This document shows, piece by piece, positions 1 through 8,794 of a stretch of DNA of 64,000 bases. Positions within the stretch are counted from its first letter, which is position 1; every line of letters begins with the position of its first letter. Source of the stretch: Paludibacteraceae bacterium. Its GTDB lineage: Bacteria > Bacteroidota > Bacteroidia > Bacteroidales > Paludibacteraceae. The notes beneath the pieces were generated by a model. The model saw only the letters and a program-made list of their open reading frames with translations, did no database searches and was not told where the DNA came from. A program made the position numbers and the translations under genes. The stretch lies in the NCBI GenBank assembly GCA_017517845.1, contig JAFWXW010000001.1:1-64000 (forward strand), read 5' to 3'.

Positions 1-480
1 GAAAGTGAAGGTAAAGATAATAAAGGTATTTTCAATGCTGCTGTAGATTTCACAACAGACCTTCACTCTATGGGTCAATGGATTCAAGAAGGCGAACGTA
101 CCATTTTTGAAACAGTACTTTCTGTTTCTAAACCAAACAAAACCATGGTTATCCCAACAGATGAAGCTAACCTAGACGGACTAAACTTCTTAGCAGGTAA
201 ACGTGTTGATGAAGTTAATAAAATGGCAGAACTAGGTACTATGCTTGCTCACGTTGATGGTGGTGTTCCAAACCTAAAAATTGAAATTCCAGAACTTAAC
301 GCATACTATATCGGTGAGTTAATCTACTTCTTTGAAATAGGTTGTGGTATCAGTGGTTACGTATTAGGTGTTAATCCATTCAACCAACCAGGTGTAGAAG
401 CTTACAAGAAAAATATGTTTGCGCTTCTTGACAAACCTGGGTATGAAGCAGAGAGTGCAGCAATCAAAGCACGTCTGTAA
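1..480 (+). CDS. pgi: Glucose-6-phosphate isomerase, C-terminal part (5' end outside window)
   Basis: Interconverts glucose 6-phosphate and fructose 6-phosphate in the cytoplasm. The frame is open from base 1, so only the last 159 residues are present. They include the family's C-terminal region: [16 protein letters not shown], the stretch around AHVDGGVPN, and [14 protein letters not shown] before a short tail. An ATG at 70 lies inside this conserved block and is not the start. The stop is followed directly by a structured repeat (485-590) and a palindromic terminator, so pgi ends its transcript. Codon use is that of a highly expressed gene. Identification is secure; the missing N-terminal half cannot be assessed. 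Confidence 0.95.
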   Translation, partial: ESEGKDNKGIFNAAVDFTTDLHSMGQWIQEGERTIFETVLSVSKPNKTMVIPTDEANLDGLNFLAGKRVDEVNKMAELGTMLAHVDGGVPNLKIEIPELNAYYIGELIYFFEIGCGISGYVLGVNPFNQPGVEAYKKNMFALLDKPGYEAESAAIKARL

Positions 481-482
481 AA

Positions 483-592
483 TATTTTAAAGGGCGATTT
501 CGTCGTTGTGCTAGTGTTCTAAATCCTCACTTACCTCTAGTAAGCTCCGGTTTATCACACGTTGCACGCCTAGAACTCACCTCTTTAAAATA
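483..592. repeat. Structured 3' element, family A, copy 1 (after pgi)
   Basis: Starts just after the pgi stop. Arms TATTTTAAAG and CTTTAAAATA are inverted repeats. The interior carries a small hairpin CTTAC-CTCTA-GTAAG followed by CTCCGGT. Related copies follow trxA (18491-18599) and mutB (25603-25726), with other arm and stem sequences that still pair. It could be an RNA 3'-end structure or a small mobile repeat. Confidence 0.75.
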
Positions 593-613
593 ATTTTACG
601 ATATACTATTTAC

Positions 614-636
614 GGTCCCTGAGCTTGTCGAAGGGC
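614..636. repeat. Short CCCTGAGCTTGTCGAAGGG hairpin-type repeat
   Basis: The 19-base core has CCCT/AGGG ends around GAGCTTGTCGA. I recognise the core as one that recurs in intergenic DNA of many unrelated bacteria. Only one copy was noticed here. Function unknown. Confidence 0.5.
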
Positions 637-640
637 ATCA

Positions 641-676
641 AAAACAGAGTTGATAAAATTTTATCAGCTCTGTTTT
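641..676. terminator. Bidirectional terminator after pgi
   Basis: A near-perfect palindrome: AAAACAGAG and CTCTGTTTT arms around TTGATAAAATTTTATCAG. It ends in a T-rich tract on the + strand and reads as a terminator on either strand. Confidence 0.8.
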
Positions 677-695
677 ATTTTAGATAGAAATTTTT

Positions 696-703
696 TATAT
701 TTG
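696..703 (+). promoter_or_regulatory. Promoter -7 box (TATATTTG) of SPFH gene
   Basis: Matches the Bacteroidota consensus TAnnTTTG, 54 bases before the ATG at 758. No clear -33 TTTG at the usual spacing. Confidence 0.6.
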
Positions 704-757
704 TAGTTCGCAATTTTTAGCGAACATTTTTTAGTAATTAATTAAAATTTGAATAAT

Positions 758-1525
758 ATGTATCAACAACAATCAAAACCTATAGCTCCCAAATTTAGTA
801 CGGGAACTATAATCACTGGAGTGATAATTGCAATAGTTTTAATTGCTTTAAGTACTTGTTTCTACACTGTAGATACAGGTGAAAGAGGTGTGGTTTTACG
901 CTTTGGTAGTTTAAGTTCGGTGGCTAGTGAAGGTTTAAATATTAGAATACCTATAGCAGATGATGTAAAAATTATGTCTATAAGGGATAAAAATCTAACC
1001 ATTCACACAGAAGTATCATCTAGCGACATTCAAACCATCACTGTAGATGTTGCTTTAGTGTATTCCCTAGATCCTTCAGAAGTGGGTAGAATCTTCCAAA
1101 CATACGGAGAAAACATAGAGAATACTCTTATTCGTCCTACACTTTCAGAAAAGGTTAATGCAGTAATTGCAGAATATCCTATAGAAAGATTTGTTGAGAA
1201 ACGAGCAGAAATTTCAGATAAAATTAACACTTCTTTCTCTGAACAGGTGGCTGGAACAGGTATTAAAGTAAAAAGTCTTCTTATTACAAGCCACGACTTT
1301 AGTGATGACTTTAACAAAGCCATAGAAGATAAAAAAATAGCAGAACAAGGTGCTCTTACTGCTAAATTTACTCTAGAACGTATGAAACTAGAAGCGGAAG
1401 CTCAAAAAGTTAAACAAGCTTCACTTTCTCCACTTGTACTTCAAGAAATGGCTATCAACAAATGGAATGGACAGTTGCCACAATATTTTAGCGGTGAACA
1501 ATTACCATTCCTTACTATTAAGTAA
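758..1525 (+). CDS. SPFH/prohibitin-family membrane protein
   Basis: A 255-residue membrane-anchored SPFH (Band 7) protein of the prohibitin/HflC type. A single hydrophobic segment follows about 15 polar residues (IITGVIIAIVLIALS). The SPFH core then begins with YTVDTGERGVVLRFG, and a charged helical stretch (EDKKIAEQGALTAKF) precedes the C-terminus. Family members form ring-shaped scaffolds that act on membrane proteases or membrane organisation; the partner here is unknown. A TTG at 749 in frame would add three residues, but ATG 758 is preferred. It stands alone, between the pgi terminator and a GC-rich inverted element. Family assignment secure; role inferred. Confidence 0.85.
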   Translation: MYQQQSKPIAPKFSTGTIITGVIIAIVLIALSTCFYTVDTGERGVVLRFGSLSSVASEGLNIRIPIADDVKIMSIRDKNLTIHTEVSSSDIQTITVDVALVYSLDPSEVGRIFQTYGENIENTLIRPTLSEKVNAVIAEYPIERFVEKRAEISDKINTSFSEQVAGTGIKVKSLLITSHDFSDDFNKAIEDKKIAEQGALTAKFTLERMKLEAEAQKVKQASLSPLVLQEMAINKWNGQLPQYFSGEQLPFLTIK

Positions 1526-1542
1526 AAGGAGTAACGGGTTTT

Positions 1543-1682
1543 ATATTAATTGTTAGCTTTATTTCTTTAAGGTACGGTCGGTGTGCCGACCTATCCCTCC
1601 CACGACGTTCCGTCGCGGGTCCCTCCCGTTCACGAGACCACGGGCGGTCACGCCTACAGAAATAAAACTAACAATCAATATT
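1543..1682. repeat. Inverted-repeat element, family B, copy 1
   Basis: Ends ATATTAATTGTTAG and CTAACAATCAATAT are near-perfect inverted repeats, extended inward by CTTTATTTCT/AGAAATAAAA. The core is far more GC-rich than the surroundings and holds small hairpins: GGTCGG-TGTG-CCGACC, CGACG-TTC-CGTCG and CCCG...CGGG. It encodes nothing. The layout is MITE-like or that of a cruciform or RNA structure. A second copy is at 3771-3950. Confidence 0.65.
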
Positions 1683-1701
1683 CGCCTAAAGAACTAAACA
1701 A

Positions 1702-2787
1702 ATGTTTCTAAAAAAACTTTCTCTAATAAATTATAAAAATCTTCCCGAACTAGAAGCTGAATTCTGTTCGGGAATAAACTGTTTTATAGGTCAGAATGGT
1801 GTAGGGAAGACCAATCTGCTTGATACTGTATATTATTTGGCTTTCTGCAAAAGTCATACTAATAATATTGACAGTCAGAATATTCGTCACGATGAGGGCT
1901 TTATGATGCTTTCTGGGTGTTTTCTTAGAAACAATATCGAAGAAAATATCTCTGTAGGTGTAAAAAAAGGGCAGAAAAAAAGTTTCCAAAGAAATAAAAA
2001 AGAATACGAACGCCTTGCAGACCATATAGGACTTATTCCGCTGGTGATAGTTTCACCCAAAGATGATGTCTTGATTAGTGAGGGTAGTGCAGAAAGACGT
2101 AAATTTATTGACGGAGTCATAGCCCAATATGATAAGGAGTACCTAAACCAATTATTAGAATATAATCATGCTTTAACTCAGAGAAACTGTCTGCTTCGTG
2201 CACATAATCTAGACCCCGATTTGCTTTGTGTAAGCGAGGCGATTATGGTGCGTAAAGCCATGTATATTTATCAGAAAAGGGTGGAATTTCTAGAAGAATT
2301 TTTACCTATTTTTTCACAATATTATACTGTGGTTTCTGGAGGAAAAGAACTGGCAAATATCCAATATCGTTCCAATATGCAAGAAGGAGATTTGGCAGAA
2401 TTATTGGAACAAAGCCGATATAGAGATGATATATTGGGATATACTACCAAAGGTATTCATAAAGACGAACTAGAAATGTTTTTAGGGGAATATCCACTCA
2501 AAAAAGTGGCTTCACAAGGACAAACCAAAAGCTTTTTAGTTGCACTTAAACTAGCTCAATTCTTTTTCCTTAAAAAGTCAAAAGGGGTAACTCCAATACT
2601 TCTTCTAGACGATATCTTTGATAAGCTAGACTCTTCTAGAGTAGGGCAAATAGTAAATCTAGTTTCGGGAAGCGAGTTTGGTCAAATTTTCATAACAGAC
2701 ACAAACAGAGAACATTTAGATTTGCTTTTGGAGAATGTAAGTGGTCAAAAGAAAGTCTTTTATCTAGAAGAAGGTAGGATAGTATGA
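1702..2787 (+). CDS. recF: DNA replication and repair protein RecF
   Basis: 361 residues, the usual RecF length. An SMC-like ATPase that binds single-strand gaps with RecO/RecR and helps load RecA. The Walker A motif GQNGVGKT is at residues 30-37. An ABC-type signature region (KKVASQGQTKSFLVALKLAQ) and Walker B (PILLLDDIFDKLD) lie near the C-terminus. Its stop overlaps the start of the DUF721 gene by ATGA, so the two are translationally coupled. No clear TAnnTTTG promoter was found in the gap before it, which is filled by repeat element B. Identification secure. Confidence 0.96.
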   Translation: MFLKKLSLINYKNLPELEAEFCSGINCFIGQNGVGKTNLLDTVYYLAFCKSHTNNIDSQNIRHDEGFMMLSGCFLRNNIEENISVGVKKGQKKSFQRNKKEYERLADHIGLIPLVIVSPKDDVLISEGSAERRKFIDGVIAQYDKEYLNQLLEYNHALTQRNCLLRAHNLDPDLLCVSEAIMVRKAMYIYQKRVEFLEEFLPIFSQYYTVVSGGKELANIQYRSNMQEGDLAELLEQSRYRDDILGYTTKGIHKDELEMFLGEYPLKKVASQGQTKSFLVALKLAQFFFLKKSKGVTPILLLDDIFDKLDSSRVGQIVNLVSGSEFGQIFITDTNREHLDLLLENVSGQKKVFYLEEGRIV

Positions 2788-3110
2788 AACGTAAAAGATT
2801 TGAAAAAATTGGTGGGCTATTAGAAAATTTTCTTATAAGTAATGGCTTGTATGAATCTTTTAAAGGGGCAGAAATCTGCAACAAATTTACATTTATACTA
2901 AATCAAAAAGCACCATTTCTAATTCCTTGTATTGAACGTGTAGATATAGACAGAAAAACTTGGGAATTAATAGTTTATATTGTAAAAGGTGAGTCTTCTG
3001 TGGTGGTTCAAGGGTTTAAAGAAATAGTGATTAGGCACAAAATTTTGCAACTTCTAAACACAGAATTAGAAGGTGTTTTTATGGTAAAAGAGATAATTAT
3101 TAGAAAATAA
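2784..3110 (+). CDS. DUF721 (DciA-like) protein
   Basis: A 108-residue protein of the DUF721 family, which commonly follows recF in Bacteroidota. The N-terminus (KRFEKIGGLLENFLISNGLYESFKGAEI) is the family's helical start. The C-terminal half has the alternating beta pattern ending in VFMVKEIIIRK. DUF721 is related to DciA, which loads the replicative helicase in many bacteria, but that role is not shown for this branch. Starts inside the recF stop (ATGA) and ends with TAATG at the next gene, forming a tightly coupled trio. Confidence 0.75.
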   Translation: MKRKRFEKIGGLLENFLISNGLYESFKGAEICNKFTFILNQKAPFLIPCIERVDIDRKTWELIVYIVKGESSVVVQGFKEIVIRHKILQLLNTELEGVFMVKEIIIRK

Positions 3111-3772
3111 TGATAAAGGATAATTTATTAGCCGTTAGGCAAACATTAAAAGAGAATGTAAAACTTGTGGCAGTGTCAAAATATCAGCCATTAGATTACG
3201 TTAAGCAGGCTTATGAAGCGGGTCAAAGAGTGTTTGGTGAGAGTCATGCTTTGGAGGTGAGAGACAAGGCAGAAGCAATGCCAAAAGATATTGAATGGCA
3301 CTTTATAGGTCATCTTCAAACCAACAAAGTTAAATATATTGCACCATTTATTTCTTGTATAGAGTCTGTTGATTCTCTCAAACTTATGCAAGAAATCAAC
3401 AAACAAGCCCTTAAAAACGACAGAGTAATAGATTGTCTTTTGCAGTTTCATGTGGCACAAGAAGAAACAAAATCTGGTTTCACACTAGAAGAATGTGAAC
3501 AAGTGCTTTCGTCAGATGAATTTGCCTTACTTAAAAACATTCGCATTGTCGGTGTAATGGGCATGGCTACCTATACCGAAGACGAAAAACAAATAAGAAA
3601 AGAATTTAAAACTCTAGTTGCAAATTTTGCCTATCTTAAAATGGCATATTTCTCTGCCAATCAAGATTTTAAAGAAATCTCAATGGGCATGACCGACGAC
3701 TACAAAATAGCCATGAGCGAAGGCTCTACCATAGTGAGAGTAGGTAGTGGAATCTTTGGGAGTAGAGGTTAA
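3110..3772 (+). CDS. YggS-family PLP-binding protein (PLP homeostasis)
   Basis: 220 residues, typical of the family (YggS/PROSC/PLPBP), which binds pyridoxal phosphate and buffers its level rather than catalysing a known reaction. The PLP lysine is K24 in LVAVSKYQ. Other hallmarks are GESHALEVRDKAE, WHFIGHLQTNK, the SMGMTDDYKIAM block and the C-terminal VRVGSGIFGSR. It shares one base with the DUF721 stop (TAATG). A strong terminator lies about 80 bases downstream, inside repeat element B copy 2. Identification secure. Confidence 0.93.
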   Translation: MIKDNLLAVRQTLKENVKLVAVSKYQPLDYVKQAYEAGQRVFGESHALEVRDKAEAMPKDIEWHFIGHLQTNKVKYIAPFISCIESVDSLKLMQEINKQALKNDRVIDCLLQFHVAQEETKSGFTLEECEQVLSSDEFALLKNIRIVGVMGMATYTEDEKQIRKEFKTLVANFAYLKMAYFSANQDFKEISMGMTDDYKIAMSEGSTIVRVGSGIFGSRG

Positions 3773-3850
3773 TATTAATTGTTAGCTTTATTTCTTTAAT
3801 ATTCGACTTACTAAATAATCGCATCATCACTTTAATAAAAAAATAAATTC

Positions 3851-3888
3851 AACGTTTATATCATAATTAGGGTATAAACGTTTTTTTT
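3851..3888 (+). terminator. Rho-independent terminator after yggS
   Basis: Perfect 10-bp stem AACGTTTATA/TATAAACGTT with a 12-base loop, followed by a run of T. Confidence 0.85.
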
Positions 3889-3903
3889 GTTAAAAAAAAT
3901 CAT

Positions 3904-3911
3904 TAAATTTG
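3904..3911 (+). promoter_or_regulatory. Promoter -7 box (TAAATTTG) of ppdK
   Basis: Exact TAnnTTTG match 58 bases before the ppdK ATG. A TTTG at 3886-3889 is a possible but closely spaced -33 box. Confidence 0.65.
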
Positions 3912-3969
3912 CAACTTTTAAAGGCAAAATAAATTATAACAATCAATATTTTAATTATTTAATAGTCTT

Positions 3970-6699
3970 ATGGATAACAAAAAACGCGTTTATACCTTCG
4001 GTAACGGACAAGCAGAAGGTAAAGCAGACATGAGAAACCTATTAGGCGGTAAAGGTGCAAACCTTGCTGAAATGAACCTTATCGGTGTTCCAGTGCCTCC
4101 AGGTTTCACTATCACAACAGATGTTTGTAATGAATATTACGAAGTAGGTAAAGAAAAAATGGTAGAGCTACTTAAAGAAGATGTTCTTGCAGCTCTAGCA
4201 CACGTAGAAAACCTAATGAACTCTAAATTTGGTGACATTGAAAACCCACTTTTAGTTTCTGTTCGTTCTGGTGCTCGTGCTTCTATGCCAGGTATGATGG
4301 ATACCATTCTTAACCTAGGTCTTAATGATAAAGTTGTTGAAGGTCTTGTTGCTAAAACAGGTAACCCTCGTTTCGTATGGGATTCATATCGTCGTTTCGT
4401 ACAAATGTACGGTGACGTAGTTCTTGGTATGAAACCAGTTAACAAAACTGACATCGACCCATTTGAAGAAATCATCGAAGCAGTTAAAGCTGCAAAAGGT
4501 GTTCATTTAGATACAGAACTTGAAGTAGCAGACCTTCAAGAATTAGTAAAAAGATTTAAAGAAGCTGTTAAAAAACAAACTGGTAAAGATTTCCCAGAAT
4601 CTGCATACGACCAACTTTGGGGTGCTATCTGTGCTGTATTCGACAGCTGGATGAACGAACGTGCTATCCTTTACAGAAAAATGGAAGGAATCCCAGCAGA
4701 ATGGGGTACAGCTGTTAACGTTCAAGCAATGGTGTTCGGTAACATGGGTGATACATCTGCTACAGGTGTTGCATTCAGCCGTGACGCTGCTACAGGTGAA
4801 AATCTATTTGTAGGTGAATACTTAATCAATGCTCAAGGTGAAGACGTTGTGGCAGGTATTCGTACTCCTCAACAAATCACCAAAATCGGTTCTCAACGTT
4901 GGGCTAAATTAGCAAATATTTCAGAAGAAGAACGTGTTGCTAAATATCCTTCTATGGAAGAAGCAATGCCAGAAATCTACGCAGAATTAGACGCTCTTCA
5001 AACCAAACTTGAAAACCACTACAAAGATATGCAAGACATGGAGTTCACCGTACAAGAAGGTAAACTTTGGTTCTTACAAACTCGTAATGGTAAACGTACT
5101 GGTGCTGCTATGGTTAAAATCGCTATGGACCTTTTACGCGAAGGTATGATCGACGAACAAACAGCAGTTTTACGTTGTGAACCTAATAAACTAGACGAAT
5201 TATTACACCCAGTATTTGACAAAGCTGCATTAAAAGTTGCTCAAGTATTAACAAAAGGTCTTGCTGCTTCTCCAGGTGCTGCTTGCGGTAAAATCGTGTT
5301 TAGTGCAGATGATGCTGCTCTATGGGCAAGCAAAGGCGAACGCGTAGTAATGGTTCGTATCGAAACATCTCCAGAAGACTTAGCAGGTATGGCTGCTGCA
5401 GAAGGTATCTTAACAGCTCGTGGTGGTATGACTTCTCACGCTGCTGTTGTGGCTCGTGGTATGGGTAAATGTTGTGTATCTGGTGCAGGTGCATTAGTTA
5501 TCGACTATGTTGCAAAAACCATGACTGTAGATGGAACAGTATTAAAAGAAGGTGATTACATCTCTATTAATGGTTCTACAGGTGAAGTTTACTTAGGTGC
5601 AGTTGCTACTAAAGAAGCAGAATTAGACGAAGATTTCTCAGAATTGATGAAACTTGCTGATAAATATACTCGTATGCAAGTTCGTACCAATGCTGATACT
5701 CCACACGATGCTGCTGTAGCTCGTAAATTTGGTGCAGTAGGTATTGGTCTTTGCCGTACAGAACACATGTTCTTTGAAGGAGACAAAATCCGTGCAATGC
5801 GTGAAATGATCTTAGCAGAAACTCAAGACGGTCGTCGCAAAGCTCTTGCTAAAATTCTTCCATACCAACAAGCAGACTTCAAAGGTATCTTCAAAGCAAT
5901 GGAAGGTTGCCCAGTAACTGTTCGTTTGTTAGACCCACCTTTACACGAGTTCGTTCCACACGAAGAAAAAGAACAACGTGAATTAGCAGAAATCATGGGT
6001 GTTTCATTTGACTACATTCGTCAACGTGTAAACTCTCTACACGAAGCAAACCCAATGCTAGGTCACCGTGGTTGCCGTTTAGGTAATACTTATCCAGAAA
6101 TTACTCAAATGCAAACTCGTGCTATCCTTGGTGCTGCTCTAGAACTTAAGAAAGAAGGCGTTGAAACACACCCAGAAATCATGGTTCCTCTTACTGGTAT
6201 CGTAAACGAGTTTGCTAACCAAGAAAGCATCATCCGTGCTGAAGCAGAAAAATTGTTCGCAGAAGTAGGCGACCGCATTGACTTCAAAGTAGGTACTATG
6301 ATTGAAATTCCTCGTGCTGCATTAACCGCAGATAGAATCGCTACCAAAGCAGAATTCTTCTCATTTGGTACAAATGACTTAACCCAAATGACATTTGGTT
6401 ATAGCCGTGACGATATCGCTTCATTCTTACCTGCATATCTAGACATGAAGATTCTTCCTAATGACCCATTCCAAGTGCTAGACCAAAACGGTGTAGGTCA
6501 ACTTGTAGAAATGGCAACTAAGAAAGGTCGTGCTTCTCGTCCAGACTTGAAATGCGGTATTTGTGGTGAACATGGTGGTGAACCTTCTTCTGTAGAATTC
6601 TGCCACAGAACAGGTCTTAACTATGTATCTTGTTCTCCATTCCGTGTGCCTATCGCACGTCTTGCTGCTGCACAAGCTGCTATCAAAGAATCTAAATAA
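3970..6699 (+). CDS. ppdK: Pyruvate, phosphate dikinase
   Basis: 909 residues, full length. Interconverts PEP, AMP and PPi with pyruvate, ATP and phosphate. Order: nucleotide-binding N-terminal domain (GGKGANLAEMNLIGVPVPPGF, VSVRSGARASMPGMMDTILN), central phosphohistidine domain with catalytic His490 in GGMTSHAAVVARGMGK, and C-terminal PEP/pyruvate barrel with the general-acid Cys865 in CGICGEHGG. With the PPi-type phosphofructokinase at 63310 it fits a PPi-saving glycolysis, an inference from gene content. Codon use (GGT, CGT, GCT) is strongly biased, as in abundant proteins. Monocistronic: own promoter and terminator. Confidence 0.97.
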   Translation: MDNKKRVYTFGNGQAEGKADMRNLLGGKGANLAEMNLIGVPVPPGFTITTDVCNEYYEVGKEKMVELLKEDVLAALAHVENLMNSKFGDIENPLLVSVRSGARASMPGMMDTILNLGLNDKVVEGLVAKTGNPRFVWDSYRRFVQMYGDVVLGMKPVNKTDIDPFEEIIEAVKAAKGVHLDTELEVADLQELVKRFKEAVKKQTGKDFPESAYDQLWGAICAVFDSWMNERAILYRKMEGIPAEWGTAVNVQAMVFGNMGDTSATGVAFSRDAATGENLFVGEYLINAQGEDVVAGIRTPQQITKIGSQRWAKLANISEEERVAKYPSMEEAMPEIYAELDALQTKLENHYKDMQDMEFTVQEGKLWFLQTRNGKRTGAAMVKIAMDLLREGMIDEQTAVLRCEPNKLDELLHPVFDKAALKVAQVLTKGLAASPGAACGKIVFSADDAALWASKGERVVMVRIETSPEDLAGMAAAEGILTARGGMTSHAAVVARGMGKCCVSGAGALVIDYVAKTMTVDGTVLKEGDYISINGSTGEVYLGAVATKEAELDEDFSELMKLADKYTRMQVRTNADTPHDAAVARKFGAVGIGLCRTEHMFFEGDKIRAMREMILAETQDGRRKALAKILPYQQADFKGIFKAMEGCPVTVRLLDPPLHEFVPHEEKEQRELAEIMGVSFDYIRQRVNSLHEANPMLGHRGCRLGNTYPEITQMQTRAILGAALELKKEGVETHPEIMVPLTGIVNEFANQESIIRAEAEKLFAEVGDRIDFKVGTMIEIPRAALTADRIATKAEFFSFGTNDLTQMTFGYSRDDIASFLPAYLDMKILPNDPFQVLDQNGVGQLVEMATKKGRASRPDLKCGICGEHGGEPSSVEFCHRTGLNYVSCSPFRVPIARLAAAQAAIKESK

Positions 6700-6723
6700 T
6701 AACTAGATACTTTAAAACAACGA

Positions 6724-6755
6724 AATAGCCTCAATCCTTGCGGGTTGAGGCTATT
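6724..6755. terminator. Terminator between convergent ppdK and guaA
   Basis: Perfect 11-bp stem AATAGCCTCAA/TTGAGGCTATT with a 10-base loop. Symmetric, so it can serve both converging genes. Confidence 0.8.
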
Positions 6756-6776
6756 GATTTATAATCTAGTGAGGTT

Positions 6777-8084
6777 TTATTCCCATTCGATTGTTGCGTT
6801 TGGTTTTGGAGAAAGGTCGTAGCAAACGCGGTTTACATTAGCTACTTCTGTCAAGATACGGTCTGTAATTTTTTGAAGGATAGGCCAATCTATAAGTTCT
6901 ATGCTAGCTGTCATGGCATCAATAGTATTAACGGCACGTATAATCACTGGCCAATCATAACTACGAGCATTATTTTTTACGCCTACAGATTTGAAGTCTG
7001 GAACTACTGTGAAGTATTGCCATACTTTTTTGTCTAATCCTGCTATTTTAAATTCTTCTCTAAGAATAGCATCTGCATGTCTAAGTGCTTCCAATCTGTC
7101 ACGAGTGATAGCACCTAAGCAACGTACGCCTAAACCAGGACCTGGGAATGGTTGGCGATATACCATATCGTATGGAAGACCAAGTTCTACGCCACAAGCA
7201 CGAACTTCATCTTTGAACAATTGTTTAAGAGGTTCTACTAGCTCAAATTGTAAATCTTCTGGAAGACCACCTACGTTGTGGTGAGATTTTACCATTTTTG
7301 CTGTTTTGGTACCAGATTCTACGATGTCTGGGTAGATTGTACCTTGTGCTAAGAAGTCGATACCATTAAGTTTACGAGCTTCTTCTTCAAATACGCGGAT
7401 AAACTCACCGCCAATAATTTTACGTTTTTCTTCTGGGTCTGCTACGTTTTCTAGTTTACCTAAGAAACGGTCTGTAGCATCTACATAAACTAAGTTTGCA
7501 CCTAGTTGGTTTTTGAATACTTCTATCACATCTTCTGATTCGCCCATACGCATTAAACCATGGTTTACGTGAACACTCACTAGGTTTTTGCCTATAGCTT
7601 TAATAAGAAGTGCTGCAACTACAGAACTATCCACACCACCAGAAAGTGCTAAAAGTACTTTTTTGTCACCTACCTGGCGTCTGATTAGTTCCACTTGGTC
7701 TGCTATGAAGTTTTTCATATTCCAGTTTGCCTCTGCTTTGCAAACATTGAATACGAAATCCTTAACGGCAGTTTTAATGTTTTCTATGTCATTTGTAAAT
7801 GCAGGTAGTTTTACTTCACATTTTGCTTTATCATGTCCTGCAGACATAATAGGGAAACCTGCATCATAAATTTCTGATAGAACATCTATTTCTACTCCGT
7901 CAATAATGTTATTAGGACCACCATTAATAATGATACCTTTAACATTTGGTAATGCTTTTAATTCTTCCGCAGTGATGTCATGTGGATAAATCTCACTATA
8001 AACACCTAAATCACGGATAGCTCTAGCTAAAACTGTATTCTCGTGACTACCTAAGTCCAGAATAACTATCATGTCTTGTTTCAT
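6777..8084 (-). CDS. guaA: GMP synthase with degenerate glutaminase domain
   Basis: Converts XMP to GMP with ATP. The C-terminal synthetase half is intact: ATP pyrophosphatase loop LLALSGGVDSSVV, the XMP-binding region PFPGPGLGVRCLG, and the dimerisation end DLSPKPNATIEWE. The N-terminal glutamine amidotransferase half is short and lacks the nucleophile-elbow Cys (expected GxCYGxQ) and the His/Glu pair. In its place is a shortened stretch with MSAGHDKAKCEVKLP. The total of 435 residues is about 75-90 fewer than usual. The start is set at 8084 (MKQDMIVILDLGSHE) because the -7 box (8109-8116) overlaps the longer frame's start. It may use free ammonia or a separate glutaminase. Name secure; nitrogen source inferred. 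Confidence 0.9.
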   Translation of the reverse strand: MKQDMIVILDLGSHENTVLARAIRDLGVYSEIYPHDITAEELKALPNVKGIIINGGPNNIIDGVEIDVLSEIYDAGFPIMSAGHDKAKCEVKLPAFTNDIENIKTAVKDFVFNVCKAEANWNMKNFIADQVELIRRQVGDKKVLLALSGGVDSSVVAALLIKAIGKNLVSVHVNHGLMRMGESEDVIEVFKNQLGANLVYVDATDRFLGKLENVADPEEKRKIIGGEFIRVFEEEARKLNGIDFLAQGTIYPDIVESGTKTAKMVKSHHNVGGLPEDLQFELVEPLKQLFKDEVRACGVELGLPYDMVYRQPFPGPGLGVRCLGAITRDRLEALRHADAILREEFKIAGLDKKVWQYFTVVPDFKSVGVKNNARSYDWPVIIRAVNTIDAMTASIELIDWPILQKITDRILTEVANVNRVCYDLSPKPNATIEWE

Positions 8085-8108
8085 AAAAAGAAAGGATAAA
8101 TTTGTTCG

Positions 8109-8116
8109 CAAAGTTA
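8109..8116 (-). promoter_or_regulatory. Promoter -7 box (TAACTTTG) of guaA
   Basis: On the minus strand, 24 bases upstream of the chosen ATG at 8084. It rules out the upstream in-frame ATG at 8111 as start. Confidence 0.65.
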
Positions 8117-8181
8117 AGAAAAAACGAAAAAAATATACAACTCAAAGTAGATTTTTTTTTTATAACGAAATAATTTTTTTA

Positions 8182-8226
8182 TAAAAAAAAACTTCCATAC
8201 CGGCACCCCTACACGATATGGAAGTT
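8182..8226 (-). terminator. Terminator of porV-ispF
   Basis: Perfect 10-bp stem AACTTCCATA/TATGGAAGTT with a 17-base loop containing GTAGGGGTGCCGG. On the minus strand it is followed by a run of T. A palindrome GTTCTAAAATTAGAAC lies just upstream in the direction of transcription. Confidence 0.85.
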
Positions 8227-8317
8227 GTTCTAAAATTAGAACATAAAGAACAATGATAAATTATACTACAAATGTATATATATTTTTTTTATTATCAATG
8301 AACTAACTATATTTTTT

Positions 8318-8794
8318 TTACAATTTTTTTAATAATACCACAGCTTGTGCAGAAATTCCCTCTTCTTTTCCTACAAATCCTAGTCTCTCTGTGGTTGTAG
8401 CTTTTACTGAAACGCAGTCTGCATCCAATTCTAATACACCTGCTAAACATTCCCTCATAGGGTCAATGTAATCTTTCAGTTTTGGCTTTTGTGCACAAAT
8501 AGTAGAATCTATATTGGAAATAACGTATCCTTTTTCTTTTATTAGTCTGTTACATTCTCTGAGTAGAATTTTACTATCTATGTTTTTAAAGTCTGATGAT
8601 GTATCTGGAAAGTGGTAACCTATATCTTTTAGGTTTGCAGCTCCCAACATTGCATCACAGATGGCATGGATTAAAACATCTGCATCTGAGTGTCCCAAAA
8701 GCCCTAGGGTGTGAGGTACTTTTATTCCACCAAGCCATAGTTCTCTGTCTGGAACTAGTGCATGAACATCGTATCCTAATCCTATTCTATACAT
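8318..8794 (-). CDS. ispF: 2-C-methyl-D-erythritol 2,4-cyclodiphosphate synthase
   Basis: 158 residues, full length. Makes the cyclodiphosphate of the non-mevalonate isoprenoid pathway. Zinc ligands are visible in GYDVHA (Asp, His) and LGHSDADVLIHA. The family signature continues with DIGYHFPDTS and the C-terminal KATTTERLGFVGKEEG. Its start overlaps the porV stop by one base (TAATG read on the minus strand), so it is transcribed and probably translationally coupled with porV. There is no obvious functional link to secretion; the pairing is probably positional. Identification secure. Confidence 0.97.
   Translation of the reverse strand: MYRIGLGYDVHALVPDRELWLGGIKVPHTLGLLGHSDADVLIHAICDAMLGAANLKDIGYHFPDTSSDFKNIDSKILLRECNRLIKEKGYVISNIDSTICAQKPKLKDYIDPMRECLAGVLELDADCVSVKATTTERLGFVGKEEGISAQAVVLLKKL

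Larger units (their letters stand above)
3771..3950. repeat. Inverted-repeat element, family B, copy 2
   Basis: Left end AATATTAATTGTTAG plus CTTTATTTCTTTAA is nearly identical to copy 1 (1543-1682). The right end TAACAATCAATATT matches the right end of copy 1. The interior differs and is AT-rich; it contains the yggS terminator and the ppdK promoter. Either an element whose core was replaced, or conserved ends around different cargo. Confidence 0.55.

Noticed and set aside
749..757. TTG start of the SPFH gene
   Set aside because: ATG at 758 is only three codons on; no evidence favours TTG.
8085..8111. Upstream in-frame ATG of guaA giving nine extra residues
   Set aside because: The -7 promoter box (8109-8116) overlaps it, and the conserved protein begins at MKQDMIVILD.
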